Shown: one piece after another, positions 14,390 to 23,238 of the stretch
Position numbering within the stretch: the first letter of the stretch is position 1
How the letters are laid out: each line of letters opens with the position of its first letter
NCBI RefSeq assembly: GCF_043557345.1
Contig: NZ_JBIFFV010000002.1
Coordinates: forward strand, 310,001-374,000
Reading direction: 5' to 3'
Source: Sulfitobacter sp043557345
Lineage (GTDB): Bacteria; Pseudomonadota; Alphaproteobacteria; Rhodobacterales; Rhodobacteraceae
DNA length: 64,000 nt
Translations under genes and position numbers: made by a program
Notes under the pieces: generated by a model
The model's database searches: none
What the model was told of the DNA's origin: nothing
Seen by the model: the letters and a program-made list of their open reading frames with translations, nothing else

Positions 14390-16579
14390 ATGGCTGAATT
14401 CTACCACCATGGTGAGTTGTTGTCGGTAATGACCACCCAGCCTCTGGGCCGCGCGCTGGATTACCGCGCGCCCGAGGGCGGTTGCCGGGCCGGGGCCTTT
14501 GTCGAGGTGCCGCTGGGGCCGCGCAAGGTGATGGGCGTGGTCTGGGGGCCGGGGGCCGGGGATTATGACATCACCAAGGTGCGCCATGTGATCCGAGTGC
14601 TCGACGCGCCGCCGATGCGCGAGGAGATGCGCGAATTCTTGCTGCGCGCGGCGGACTATACGCTGACCCCGCTGCCCGCCATGCTGCGGCTCGCCACCCG
14701 CGCGCCGGGTCTGGGCGATCCGCCCTCGATGCGCAAGATCTACCGCGCGGGCGAGGGCGTGCCGTCGCGCATGACCGATGCGCGGCAAAGGGTCATGGCG
14801 GTGCTGGAGGAATATGGCGATCTGGCTTTCACGCTAAAGGAATTATCGGAGATGGCCGGGGTGACCTCCTCGGTTGTGAAAGGGCTGGTCGACCAAGGCG
14901 CGGTGCGCGAGGAGGAAAGCCCCCGCGATCTGCCGTTCCGGCGGCTTGATCCATCCTTGCCTGGCAAGGCACTGACCGAGGATCAGGCCAAGGCCGCCGC
15001 GGTGCTGCGCGAGGGGATCAAGTCCGAGACTTACGGCACGACGCTTTTGCGCGGCGTCACCGGTTCGGGCAAGACGGAGGTCTATCTCGAAGCCGTGGCG
15101 GCGGCGGTGCAGGCCGGGCGGCAGGCGCTGGTGCTCTTGCCTGAGATCGCGCTGACCGAGCAGTTCCTCGAGCGGGTCGAAGAGCGTTTCGGCGCCAAGC
15201 CCGCCGAGTGGCATTCCGGCGTGACCATGACTGAGCGCCGCCGCATCTGGCGCATGGTGGGCGAGGGCAACGCGCAACTGGTGATCGGCGCGCGTTCGGC
15301 GCTGTTCCTGCCGTTCCAGAACCTCGGGCTGATCGTCGTGGATGAGGAACACGACACGTCCTACAAGCAGGAGGACGGGGTGCTTTACAACGCCCGCGAC
15401 ATGGCGGTGCTGCGGGCCTCGATCTGCGGTGCGCAGGTGGTGCTGGCCAGCGCCACGCCGAGCCTTGAGACATGGGCCAATGCGCAGGCGGGCAAATACC
15501 GGCGGCTGGAATTAACCTCGCGCTTCGGCCCGGCGGTGATGCCGAAGATGGGGGCCATCGACATGCGCGCCGCCGGGCTGCCCGGGGACAAATGGATCTC
15601 GGGCGAGATGAAGCGCGAGGTCGACGCGCGGCTCGAACGCGGCGAACAGGCGATGCTCTTCATCAATCGCCGTGGCTATGCGCCGGTCACGCTTTGCCGC
15701 GCCTGTGGCGAGCAGATCGGCTGCGATCAATGCGATGCGCGGATGGTGGAGCATCGGTTTCTCAAGCGGCTGATCTGCCACCAATGCGGCGAGAGCAAAC
15801 CGATGCCCGAGGCCTGCCCCTCCTGCGAGGTCGAGGGCAAGCTGGCCCCCGTGGGGCCCGGGGTGGAGCGGCTGGGCGAGGAGGCCGCCGCCCTCTGGCC
15901 CGAGGCGCGGATCGCGACGCTCAGTTCGGACATGTACGGTTCGGCCCGGGCGCTCAAGGCCGAGATTGCGGGCATCGCCGAGGGGGCTGCGGATATCATC
16001 ATCGGCACGCAACTGGTGGCCAAGGGGCATAACTTCCCGAAGCTGACGCTGGTGGGGGTGATCGACGCCGATCTCGGCCTCACCGGGTCGGACCTGCGCG
16101 CGGCGGAGCGGACGTTTCAACTGATGCGGCAGGTGGCGGGGCGGGCAGGCCGGGCCGAGGCGCCCGGCGCGGCGCTCTTGCAAACCTACCAGCCCGAGCA
16201 CCCGGTGATCCGGGCCATTCTGGCGGGAGAGGAGGAGGCCTTCTGGGCCGCCGAGGCGGGCGAGCGGCGGCAGGCCGGGGTGCCGCCCTACGGGCGCATG
16301 GCCGGGATCATCCTCAGCGGCAGCGATGCGGCGGCAGTCTTCGATCTGGGCAACCATCTGGCGCGGCACGACGCACCGCTGCGGGCAGTGGGCGCGCAGG
16401 TCTTCGGCCCCGCGCCCGCGCCGATCGCCCGGGTGCGCGGGCGGCACCGTGTGCGGCTTTTGGTGAAGGCGGACAAGGGCGTGGCGCTGCAAGAGGCGCT
16501 TAGCCGCTGGGTCGGGGGGCTGCGGCTGAAGGGGGATCTGCGGCTGGCGGTGGATATCGACCCGCAGAGTTTTTATTGA
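14390..16579 (+). CDS. priA: Primosomal replication restart helicase PriA
   Basis: The 729-residue protein has the N-terminal 3'-end-binding domain, then an SF2 helicase core with Walker A GVTGSGKTEVYL and DEEHD (motif II). Four pairs of zinc-binding Cys follow (CRACGEQIGCDQC, ICHQCG, CPSC), then GTQLVAKGHNFP and QVAGRAGR (motif VI). PriA reloads the replisome at collapsed forks. I chose the start at 14390 (MAEFYHHGELLSV) because GGAG lies upstream and the beta-rich N-terminal domain begins there; the in-frame ATG at 14342 is less likely. It runs divergent to the transaldolase gene. Confidence 0.95.
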   Translation: MAEFYHHGELLSVMTTQPLGRALDYRAPEGGCRAGAFVEVPLGPRKVMGVVWGPGAGDYDITKVRHVIRVLDAPPMREEMREFLLRAADYTLTPLPAMLRLATRAPGLGDPPSMRKIYRAGEGVPSRMTDARQRVMAVLEEYGDLAFTLKELSEMAGVTSSVVKGLVDQGAVREEESPRDLPFRRLDPSLPGKALTEDQAKAAAVLREGIKSETYGTTLLRGVTGSGKTEVYLEAVAAAVQAGRQALVLLPEIALTEQFLERVEERFGAKPAEWHSGVTMTERRRIWRMVGEGNAQLVIGARSALFLPFQNLGLIVVDEEHDTSYKQEDGVLYNARDMAVLRASICGAQVVLASATPSLETWANAQAGKYRRLELTSRFGPAVMPKMGAIDMRAAGLPGDKWISGEMKREVDARLERGEQAMLFINRRGYAPVTLCRACGEQIGCDQCDARMVEHRFLKRLICHQCGESKPMPEACPSCEVEGKLAPVGPGVERLGEEAAALWPEARIATLSSDMYGSARALKAEIAGIAEGAADIIIGTQLVAKGHNFPKLTLVGVIDADLGLTGSDLRAAERTFQLMRQVAGRAGRAEAPGAALLQTYQPEHPVIRAILAGEEEAFWAAEAGERRQAGVPPYGRMAGIILSGSDAAAVFDLGNHLARHDAPLRAVGAQVFGPAPAPIARVRGRHRVRLLVKADKGVALQEALSRWVGGLRLKGDLRLAVDIDPQSFY

Positions 16580-17001
16580 GGCTTTAGCTATTGCAGGACG
16601 AGGGCCAGCGTCTGCCCGCGGGTTGGCGATGCAAAGCTAGGCGCGTGCCACTTTATGGCTCAGCCGTGATGTGCCTTCGCGAGGTCGCACCCAGCCTTGG
16701 CAAATCGCCTACCCGGGGGGGCGGGCAGGCGATGGCCCGGCGCCTGCGGCTTGTCCCGGGCCGGTGCCAATTGATGCCCCGCTTGAAACAGCCCGAAATC
16801 AAGACCGAAGGCCGCCGGGCAACGCCAGACCGGTGCATGGTCGGGCGCTTTTGCAATCGGAGTGGCGGCTTGCGCGTGGTTCTTATGAGTTGCCGCCATA
16901 GGGTGACCAACTGATACGGGCAACCCCAGCCCCGGTCTGGCACTGCCCGGCTCTGCGCGTTTTCTCTCGCCATTCCCGATACCCCGGCGTAATGAAATCC
17001 C
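16580..17001. other. 422-bp gene-free region with strong inverted repeats
   Basis: No convincing gene is seen between priA and the MFS gene. Open frames here are short or continue antisense into the transporter without recognisable motifs. Two dyads stand out: 16704-16715 against 16722-16733 (11 of 12 matches, G-rich loop), and immediately after it GGCCCGG...CCGGGCC. Neither is followed by a T-run, so they may end priA transcription in a factor-dependent way or form a structured leader. Confidence 0.5.
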
Positions 17002-18234
17002 ATGACCCGTTTCATCACCCTCGAAGAGGCCAAGCGCCTGCCGTTCTGGCGCCGCCCCGTGGCCCTGCTGTTTCTCATGGCACTGGCCATGCCGATTGCG
17101 TTCAACACATGGTCGGCGCTGCTCAATAACTTCGTGATTGAGGTCGCGGATTTCGACGGGTCCGACATCGGGCTGTTGCATACGGTGCGCGAGATCCCGG
17201 GTTTTTTCGCCATCGGCGTCATCGCCATTCTGCTTTTCATGCGCGAACAGGTGCTTGGGCTGGTCTCGCTCGCGCTTCTGGGCGCGGCGACGGCGGTCAC
17301 GGCCTATTTCCCCTCCATGGGCGGTATCCTGACGATCACCATGCTCAGCTCCATCGGCTTTCACTACTACGAGACGGTGAACCAGTCGCTGCAACTGCAA
17401 TGGCTCAAGATCGAAGACGCCCCGCGGATGATCGGCTGGCTCATGGCCGCAGGCTCGCTGGCCACGCTGGTGGCCTATCTCGCGATCATGGCGCTGTGGG
17501 AGACCCTGAGCCTCAGCTACAACATCGTCTACATGATCGGCGGGGGCGTTACCGTCGCCATCGCGCTTGTCGCCATGCTGGCCTATCCGCAGTTCGAGGC
17601 GCCCACGGTGCAGAACAAGAAGATGGTGCTGCGCAAACGCTACTGGCTCTATTACGCGCTGCAATTCATGTCGGGCGCGCGGCGGCAGATCTTCGTGGTC
17701 TTCGCGGGCTTCATGATGGTCGAGCGTTTCGGCTTCGAGGTGCATGAGATCACGACGCTCTACCTGATCAACCTCGTCGCCAATATGCTCTTTGCCCCGC
17801 TGATGGGCCGCGCGGTGGGCCATTTCGGCGAACGCCGGACTCTGGCGGTGGAGTACATCGGGCTGATCTTGGTCTTTCTGGCCTATGGCGGGGTCTATTA
17901 CCTCGGCTGGGGCGTGGTGATCGCGGCGGCGCTCTATGTTATCGACCATATGTTCTTTGCCCTCGCACTGGCATTGAAAACCTACTTCCAAAAGATCGCG
18001 GATCCGGCGGATATCGCGCCCACGGCGGCGGTGGCTTTCACCATCAACCACATCGCCGCGGTCTTTCTGCCCGTGCTTCTGGGGCTGTTGTGGCTGGCCT
18101 CCCCGGCGGCGGTATTCTTCCTCGCTGCGGGCATGGCGGCGGTGTCGTTGATGCTGTCGCTGCTGATCCCGCGCCATCCCGCGCCGGGGCATGAGACGAT
18201 CTTTCAACGTGCCGTGCCGCAGGCCGCCGAATAG
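17002..18234 (+). CDS. MFS transporter
   Basis: The 410-residue protein is almost entirely hydrophobic, with about 12 predicted membrane helices in two six-helix halves split near 205-215 by a charged loop (VQNKKMVLRKRYWLYY). MFS features include the mid-protein MGRAVGHFGERRTL, which resembles the loop motif between helices 8 and 9. Substrate is unknown; no catabolic genes flank it. The start at 17002 is the first ATG giving MTRFITLEEAKRL and the N-terminal cytoplasmic arm. PrmA follows 82 bp downstream on the same strand. Confidence 0.85.
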   Translation: MTRFITLEEAKRLPFWRRPVALLFLMALAMPIAFNTWSALLNNFVIEVADFDGSDIGLLHTVREIPGFFAIGVIAILLFMREQVLGLVSLALLGAATAVTAYFPSMGGILTITMLSSIGFHYYETVNQSLQLQWLKIEDAPRMIGWLMAAGSLATLVAYLAIMALWETLSLSYNIVYMIGGGVTVAIALVAMLAYPQFEAPTVQNKKMVLRKRYWLYYALQFMSGARRQIFVVFAGFMMVERFGFEVHEITTLYLINLVANMLFAPLMGRAVGHFGERRTLAVEYIGLILVFLAYGGVYYLGWGVVIAAALYVIDHMFFALALALKTYFQKIADPADIAPTAAVAFTINHIAAVFLPVLLGLLWLASPAAVFFLAAGMAAVSLMLSLLIPRHPAPGHETIFQRAVPQAAE

Positions 18235-18316
18235 GGCGCGAAACCTGGCATGGCTTGACCCGGCGCGCGCGCGGCCCTAGGCGAAACGCAACCGCACCGC
18301 AGCAAAGGACCGCGCC

Positions 18317-19189
18317 ATGCCCACGTTCACCGCCCTGACCACCCTCGAAGGCCGCGACCCCGCCTATGCTCTGGGCGAGGCGATGGAGCGGCTGAGCCCC
18401 GAACCCACCGGCGTGGGCGTGTTCGAGGTCGAGGACGGCTCGGGCCTTTGGGAGGTCGGTGGCTATTTCGAGGAGAAACCGGACACCGCAGCGCTGGCGG
18501 TACTTGCCAAGGCGATGGGGGCGAAGGACTTCACCGTCTCCGAACTGCCCGAGACCGACTGGGTCGCCCATGTCCGCCGGGAGTTGGCGCCCGTCGAGGC
18601 GGGCCGCTTCTTCGTTTACGGCAGCCATGACGTCGACAAGGTGCCCGAAGACTGCGAGCCGCTGCTGATCGAGGCCGCCATGGCCTTCGGCACCGGGCAC
18701 CATGGCACCACCTTGGGCTGCCTCAAGGCGCTCGACCGGCTGGCGAACGAGGGGTTCCACGGCAAGAACGTGGCCGACATCGGCTGCGGCACCGCGGTGC
18801 TGGCGATGGCCGCCGCGCGGATCTGGCCCGAGAATGTGCTTGCCAGCGACATCGACGAGGTCGCGGTCGAGGTGGCGCAGGCCAATGTCGACGCCAATGG
18901 CCTTACGGGCCGCGTGACCTGCGTCGAGGCGGCGGGCTTCGACCACCCCGCGCTGGCCGAGGCCGCCCCCTTCGACCTGGTCTTCGCCAACATCCTCAAA
19001 GGTCCGTTGGTGGCACTGGCCCCCGACATGGCGGCGGCGCTCCAACCCGGGGGCTATGCGATTCTCTCCGGCCTGCTGAACGAACAGGCGGAGGAGGTGA
19101 TCGAGGTTTATGCACGATCCGGCATCAATCTGACCCACCGTGAGAGCATTGGCGACTGGACGACACTAACGCTGCAAACGAAAGTATAA
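18317..19189 (+). CDS. prmA: Ribosomal protein L11 methyltransferase PrmA
   Basis: The 290-residue protein is a class I SAM-dependent methyltransferase. MAFGTGHHGTT (about 127-137) and DIGCGTAVLAMAAA form the SAM-binding core, and FDLVFANILKGPL contains the conserved N-I-L (post I/IV) segment of PrmA. It trimethylates L11 on several lysines. Length and the substrate-recognition N-terminal domain fit the family. It sits between the MFS gene and a small membrane protein, with no clear operon partner. Confidence 0.92.
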   Translation: MPTFTALTTLEGRDPAYALGEAMERLSPEPTGVGVFEVEDGSGLWEVGGYFEEKPDTAALAVLAKAMGAKDFTVSELPETDWVAHVRRELAPVEAGRFFVYGSHDVDKVPEDCEPLLIEAAMAFGTGHHGTTLGCLKALDRLANEGFHGKNVADIGCGTAVLAMAAARIWPENVLASDIDEVAVEVAQANVDANGLTGRVTCVEAAGFDHPALAEAAPFDLVFANILKGPLVALAPDMAAALQPGGYAILSGLLNEQAEEVIEVYARSGINLTHRESIGDWTTLTLQTKV

Positions 19190-19299
19190 TTCGCGCCTCA
19201 TTTTCGTTGCATTCGACCCTTTTGCCGCTTTCTCGCCACATTTGGACTTTATTCAAAATGGCAGCAAACGGTGGGGGCCGGATTGCTACGGAGGCTGTG

Positions 19300-19644
19300 A
19301 TGGCTGAAGGACACGCTCAATTCGCGAAACGGATCGAACTTCTCGGGCGCAAGCATCGGAAGCTGGAACGAGGATATGTCACCCGCGTAGGGCGCGACGG
19401 GTTGATCTCGGTTTTGCCGAAGCGCGCCCGCCGGAGGTTCCCGATGACAGGGCTTTTTCTGATCGTGCTGGTGTTTTTCGGCTTCAAGGCCTTCACCCTC
19501 GCGGCGATCGGCCCGGTGACCTATAACGAACGCCTCTCGCGCCTCGCCAATGGGTCGAACTTTGAGCAGGTCGGCGCCAAGATGATGGCCATCGACCCGG
19601 TGACCCAGACCTTGGCCGAGCTGACCGGCCCGATCATGCGGTAA
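19300..19644 (+). CDS. Small single-pass membrane protein, unknown function
   Basis: This 114-residue protein is not recognised. A basic N-terminal region (KRIELLGRKHRKLERG) is followed by one hydrophobic segment around 49-68 (MTGLFLIVLVFFGFKAFTLA) and a short soluble tail, so it is probably an inner-membrane protein with a cytoplasmic N-terminus. The start at 19300 has CGGAGG at a good distance; in-frame ATGs at 19207 and 19258 lack one. A bidirectional terminator follows 25 bp after the stop. Confidence 0.65.
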   Translation: MAEGHAQFAKRIELLGRKHRKLERGYVTRVGRDGLISVLPKRARRRFPMTGLFLIVLVFFGFKAFTLAAIGPVTYNERLSRLANGSNFEQVGAKMMAIDPVTQTLAELTGPIMR

Positions 19645-19668
19645 CGTGGCACCGCCCCTTGCGAAAAG

Positions 19669-19707
19669 AAAAAGGCCGTAGCGGAGGCTCTCCACTACGG
19701 CTTTTTC
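19669..19707. terminator. Bidirectional terminator between convergent genes
   Basis: GCCGTAGCGGAG (19675-19686) pairs with CTCCACTACGGC (19690-19701) with one mismatch and a 3-base loop. It is flanked by A-runs on the left and T-runs on the right, so it works for both the plus-strand membrane protein gene and the minus-strand DUF1127 gene. Confidence 0.85.
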
Positions 19708-19735
19708 TAATTGGGCTGATGCTTATCCCGTAAGA

Positions 19736-19954
19736 TCAACGCACGAAGTGGTTCTGCGCCACAAGGTCGATGTCGCCCCGGATCAAGCCGATGTCCTGCA
19801 GTTCAAGATCGGTCAGGTCCGACAGCGCCTTGCGGGTGGCGCGGCTGTCTTGCCAAGTCTCAACCGCGGCGAAGAAGGCGCCGAAAAAGCTAAGGATGCG
19901 GGTGACGGCCGAGGGGGAGCCGTAAGCGGTGCGGGTGGTGTCGAAAGCTGCCAT
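19736..19954 (-). CDS. DUF1127 domain small protein
   Basis: The 72-residue protein ends with the DUF1127 signature (SDLTDLELQDIGLIRGDI) after a variable N-terminal region containing a hydrophobic patch (ILSFFGAFFAAVETW). Such proteins are abundant in Rhodobacterales. In Rhodobacter sphaeroides the DUF1127 protein CcaF1 is stress-induced and linked to RNA turnover, a family-level hint only. The start has AAAGGACGGCCC upstream. It is convergent with the small membrane protein gene and shares its terminator. Confidence 0.88.
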   Translation of the reverse strand: MAAFDTTRTAYGSPSAVTRILSFFGAFFAAVETWQDSRATRKALSDLTDLELQDIGLIRGDIDLVAQNHFVR

Positions 19955-20307
19955 GGGGCCGTCCTTTGTTTGATCTCAGGTTACGTCAGCGGGGGAGGGT
20001 GTAGCGCCCCTTGCCGAACAGAATTTTCGGCAAGTATGCCCGAAAGTCGCCCCGCGCAATCCCTCAAAAACGACAGTGAGGCTTGCGTTTTTTGCATGGG
20101 TCGAAAATAGGGTTAACCCACTCCCATTGCGGGAAAAATTCGCTGCCTGGCATGTCGGTTTTGAACCATGGAGGGGCGCAATTCGACACCGCGGTTCAAA
20201 AGCGACAGGGCGCCTGTCGCAAAGCGCCCGCCGCGCATCAGGGCTTTGCGATGTTCGCCTTTCGTGCTAGTGCACCAAAAAAGCAACAATTTTACCGAGG
20301 GGCAGAG
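19955..20307. other. 353-bp intergenic region between DUF1127 gene and ruvC
   Basis: This divergent gap holds no convincing gene. It contains a perfect 9-bp dyad, CTTGCCGAA (20010-20018) and TTCGGCAAG (20026-20034), upstream of the DUF1127 gene, and the palindrome GGGTTAACCC near 20110. A degenerate LexA-like GTTC-N7-GTGC lies at 20253-20267, about 40 bp before ruvC. Promoters for both genes must lie here, but none was assigned. Confidence 0.5.
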
Positions 20308-20814
20308 ATGATACGGGTGATCGGCATAGATCCGGGGCTGCGCAATCTGGGCTGGGGCGTGATCGATGTCTCGGGCAGCCGAATCGCCCATGTGGCCAAT
20401 GGCATCTGTCACTCCGAAGGCGACGACCTTGGCGCGCGGCTCTTGTCCTTGCATGGGCAGCTTACGCGCGTGCTGACGGCATGGAGGCCCCAAGCGGCAG
20501 CGGTTGAGCAGACCTTCGTGAACAAGGACGGGGCCGGGACGCTGAAGCTGGGGCAGGCGCGGGGCATCGCGATGCTGGTGCCCGCGCAGTTTGGTTTGAC
20601 GGTGGGCGAATATGCCCCCAACAAGGTCAAGAAAACCGTGGTCGGCGTTGGCCATGCGGATAAGGGGCAGGTGGCGCATATGGTTAAGATGCAGATGCCG
20701 GGGGTCGAGATTGCCGGGCCAGATGCCGCCGATGCGCTGGCCATCGCGATCTGCCACGCACACCACGGCGGCGCGAGCACCCTCGCGCAGGCGGTGGCGA
20801 GGGCGAGCGCATGA
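20308..20814 (+). CDS. ruvC: Holliday junction resolvase RuvC
   Basis: The 168-residue endonuclease cuts Holliday junctions symmetrically. Acidic catalytic residues are seen in IGIDPGLRNLGWG (Asp8), in VEQTFVNKD and in GPDAADALAIAICH. The start at 20308 follows GAGGGGCAG and gives the expected N-terminus MIRVIGIDPG; the longer open frame upstream is not coding by family length. The stop overlaps the ruvA start (ATGA), and ruvB follows, making a ruvCAB operon. Confidence 0.95.
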   Translation: MIRVIGIDPGLRNLGWGVIDVSGSRIAHVANGICHSEGDDLGARLLSLHGQLTRVLTAWRPQAAAVEQTFVNKDGAGTLKLGQARGIAMLVPAQFGLTVGEYAPNKVKKTVVGVGHADKGQVAHMVKMQMPGVEIAGPDAADALAIAICHAHHGGASTLAQAVARASA

Positions 20815-21488
20815 TCGGCAAGCTCTCGGGCCGCATCGACTACCGCGCCGCCGATCACGTGCTGATCGACGTGCGCGGGGTGGGCTACCTTGTCTATGTC
20901 TCCGACCGGACCATGGCCGCGCTGCCGGGTGTGGGGGAGGCGGTGGCGCTTTATACCGACCTCGTGGTGCGCGAAGACCTGATGCAGCTTTTCGGTTTCC
21001 AGACGCTGGTGGAGAAGGAATGGCATCGGCTGCTGACCTCGGTGCAGGGGGTGGGGGCCAAGGCCTCGCTCGCGATCCTCGGCACGCTGGGGCCGGACGG
21101 GGTCAGCCGCGCCATCGCGCTTGGCGACTGGAACGCGGTGAAGGCCGCCAAGGGCATCGGCCCCAAGATCGCGCAGCGCGTGGTGCTGGACCTCAAGGAT
21201 AAGGCGCCCGGCGTCATGGCGATGACCGGCACCGTGGCCGACGCCATGGGCGAGACTGAGGCCGCCGCCGACGAGGCGGTGATCGAAGCCGCCGCCCCGC
21301 GCCCCGCGCCGAAACCCGCCGCCCCCAATGCTTCGGCCCAGTCCGAGGCGCTCTCGGCACTTGGCAACCTTGGCTATGCACCGGGCGATGCGGCGGGCGC
21401 CGTGGCGCAGGCCGCCGGAGAGGCGCCCGAGGCCGATACCAAGGCGCTGATTCGCGCGGCGCTTAAGTTGCTGGCGCCGAAGGGGTGA
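20811..21488 (+). CDS. ruvA: Holliday junction branch migration protein RuvA
   Basis: The 225-residue protein has the OB-fold N-terminal domain (MIGKLSGRIDYRAADHVLID), the paired helix-hairpin-helix region (LTSVQGVGAKASLAILG and AKGIGPKIAQRVVLDLKDK), an Ala/Pro-rich linker (about 150-180), and the C-terminal RuvB-binding domain (SALGNLGYAPGDA). It holds the four-way junction for RuvB. Slightly longer than E. coli RuvA (203) because of the linker. It overlaps ruvC by 4 bp; 76 bp separates it from ruvB. Confidence 0.95.
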   Translation: MIGKLSGRIDYRAADHVLIDVRGVGYLVYVSDRTMAALPGVGEAVALYTDLVVREDLMQLFGFQTLVEKEWHRLLTSVQGVGAKASLAILGTLGPDGVSRAIALGDWNAVKAAKGIGPKIAQRVVLDLKDKAPGVMAMTGTVADAMGETEAAADEAVIEAAAPRPAPKPAAPNASAQSEALSALGNLGYAPGDAAGAVAQAAGEAPEADTKALIRAALKLLAPKG

Positions 21489-21564
21489 GCAGGAACGCGC
21501 GCGGCTGCTGGTGCGCGAACCTTCCGCTGGAAGAACCACGCACCCTACGGCATAACGAGGCTCT

Positions 21565-22584
21565 ATGACCGACATCGACCCCACCGTGCGGCCCGACCCG
21601 CTGCCCGAAGACACCGACCGCGCGCTCCGGCCGCAGATGCTTGGCGAATTCGTCGGGCAGGCGGAGGCACGGGCGAACCTGTCGGTCTTTATCCAGTCCG
21701 CCCGCCAGCGTGGCGAGGCGATGGACCACACGCTGTTTCACGGCCCGCCGGGACTGGGCAAGACGACGCTGGCGCAGATCATGGCGCGCGAGCTTGGCGT
21801 GGGCTTTCGCATGACCTCCGGCCCGGTCCTGGCCAAGGCCGGTGACCTCGCCGCGATCCTCACCAATCTCGAGGCGCGCGACGTGCTCTTCATCGACGAG
21901 ATCCACCGGCTCAACGCCTCGGTCGAAGAGGTGCTCTACCCGGCGATGGAGGATTTCGAGCTCGATCTGGTGATCGGCGAGGGCCCCGCGGCGCGCACGG
22001 TGCGGATCGAGTTGCAGCCCTTCACGCTGGTGGGCGCCACCACCCGCATGGGGCTTTTGACCACGCCGCTGCGCGACCGTTTCGGCATCCCGACGCGGCT
22101 GCAATTCTACACCGAGGACGAGCTTTACATCATCGTCGACCGCAACGCCCGCAAGCTGGGTGCCCCGGCGGACGAAGGCGGCGCGCGCGAGATTGCCAAA
22201 CGCGCCCGGGGCACGCCGCGGATCGCGGGCCGCCTGCTGCGCCGGGTGGTGGATTTCGCGGTGGTCGAAGGCGATGGCCGGGTGACGCGCGAGTTGGCCG
22301 ACATGGCGCTGACTCGGCTCGGTGTCGATCACCTCGGCCTTGACGGGGCGGACCGGCGCTACCTGCGGTTGATGGCGGAGAACTATCAGGGCGGACCGGT
22401 GGGGATCGAAACGCTCTCGGCCGCGCTTTCCGAAAGCCGCGATGCGCTGGAGGAAGTCATTGAGCCCTTCCTGTTGCAGCAAGGGCTGATCCAGCGTACC
22501 CCGCGCGGCAGAATGTTGGCGGCCAAGGCGTGGACACACCTTGGCATGGCCGCGCCAAAGGGGCAGAGCGACCTTTTTGGCTGA
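21565..22584 (+). CDS. ruvB: Holliday junction branch migration ATPase RuvB
   Basis: The 339-residue AAA+ motor has Walker A GPPGLGKTTLA, Walker B LFIDEIHR, sensor I in VGATTRMG, the arginine finger region DRFGIPTRLQFY and the C-terminal winged-helix domain ending LIQRTPRGRMLAAKAW. It drives branch migration with RuvA. A weak ribosome site (ACGAGG) precedes the ATG. It is the third gene of ruvCAB, and the unknown gene that follows starts 24 bp later. Confidence 0.96.
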   Translation: MTDIDPTVRPDPLPEDTDRALRPQMLGEFVGQAEARANLSVFIQSARQRGEAMDHTLFHGPPGLGKTTLAQIMARELGVGFRMTSGPVLAKAGDLAAILTNLEARDVLFIDEIHRLNASVEEVLYPAMEDFELDLVIGEGPAARTVRIELQPFTLVGATTRMGLLTTPLRDRFGIPTRLQFYTEDELYIIVDRNARKLGAPADEGGAREIAKRARGTPRIAGRLLRRVVDFAVVEGDGRVTRELADMALTRLGVDHLGLDGADRRYLRLMAENYQGGPVGIETLSAALSESRDALEEVIEPFLLQQGLIQRTPRGRMLAAKAWTHLGMAAPKGQSDLFG

Positions 22585-22608
22585 CGCTTCGAAGCGAAGG
22601 TAGACCAG

Positions 22609-23238
22609 ATGAAGATGACCGCAGAGCAGATCGAGACCCTATTCACCCGCCGCGACGGGCAGTTCGCCTTTGCCCGCTGGGGCCGCCCCATCGCCCCCGT
22701 GGCCTTTGGGATCGAGGAAGAGGCGTTGCCGGTGGTCAAGGGCGCACTCGAAGCGGTGGCCAAGCTCGCCGGTCACGACATGGCCGAAACCGACCCCGAA
22801 TTGGGCAGCAACCTGATGATGTTCTTCTTCGCCGATTGGGCGGAGCTGCTCGACGTGCCGGGGATGGAGGGGCTGGTCCCCGACCTCGCGGCGCAGGTCG
22901 ACCGCTTGCAGACGGCAGGCGCGAACCAGTACCGTTTTTTCCGCTTTGACGAGACCGGCGCGATCAAGGCGGCCTTCGTCTTCCTGCGCATGGACGAGAG
23001 CCTGCAAGACATGTCCGCGCAGGTGCTGGCGCTGAGCCAAGCGGTGCAGGTCATTCTGCTGTGGTCCGAGGATGCCTTTCAAGGGCAATCGCCGCTGGCG
23101 ATGGCCGATGACGCGCTGGTGCTGCGCCCTGAGGTCGCGGATGTGATCCGCGCCGCCTATGACCCGGTGATGCCGCCCGCCGCCAATGATGCCAGCCACG
23201 CCCTGCGCCTTGCCGCACGGGTGCAGGTGGCGTCATGA
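22609..23238 (+). CDS. Conserved-looking cytoplasmic protein, unknown function
   Basis: This 209-residue protein is not recognised as a named family. It has no signal peptide or membrane segment, is acidic, and contains MFFFADWAELLDVPGMEGLV and QYRFFRFDETGAIKAAFVFLRMD stretches suggesting a mixed alpha/beta fold. GAAGG sits before the start. The stop overlaps the ybgC start in ATGA (23235-23238), so it is coupled to the Tol-associated thioesterase and lies between ruvB and the tol genes. This suggests a conserved operon position in the lineage rather than a specific function. Confidence 0.75.
   Translation: MKMTAEQIETLFTRRDGQFAFARWGRPIAPVAFGIEEEALPVVKGALEAVAKLAGHDMAETDPELGSNLMMFFFADWAELLDVPGMEGLVPDLAAQVDRLQTAGANQYRFFRFDETGAIKAAFVFLRMDESLQDMSAQVLALSQAVQVILLWSEDAFQGQSPLAMADDALVLRPEVADVIRAAYDPVMPPAANDASHALRLAARVQVAS

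Noticed and set aside
16660..18207. 515-codon minus-strand open frame antisense to the MFS transporter
   Set aside because: Charged, low-complexity translation with no domain; the plus strand encodes a clear 12-helix transporter.
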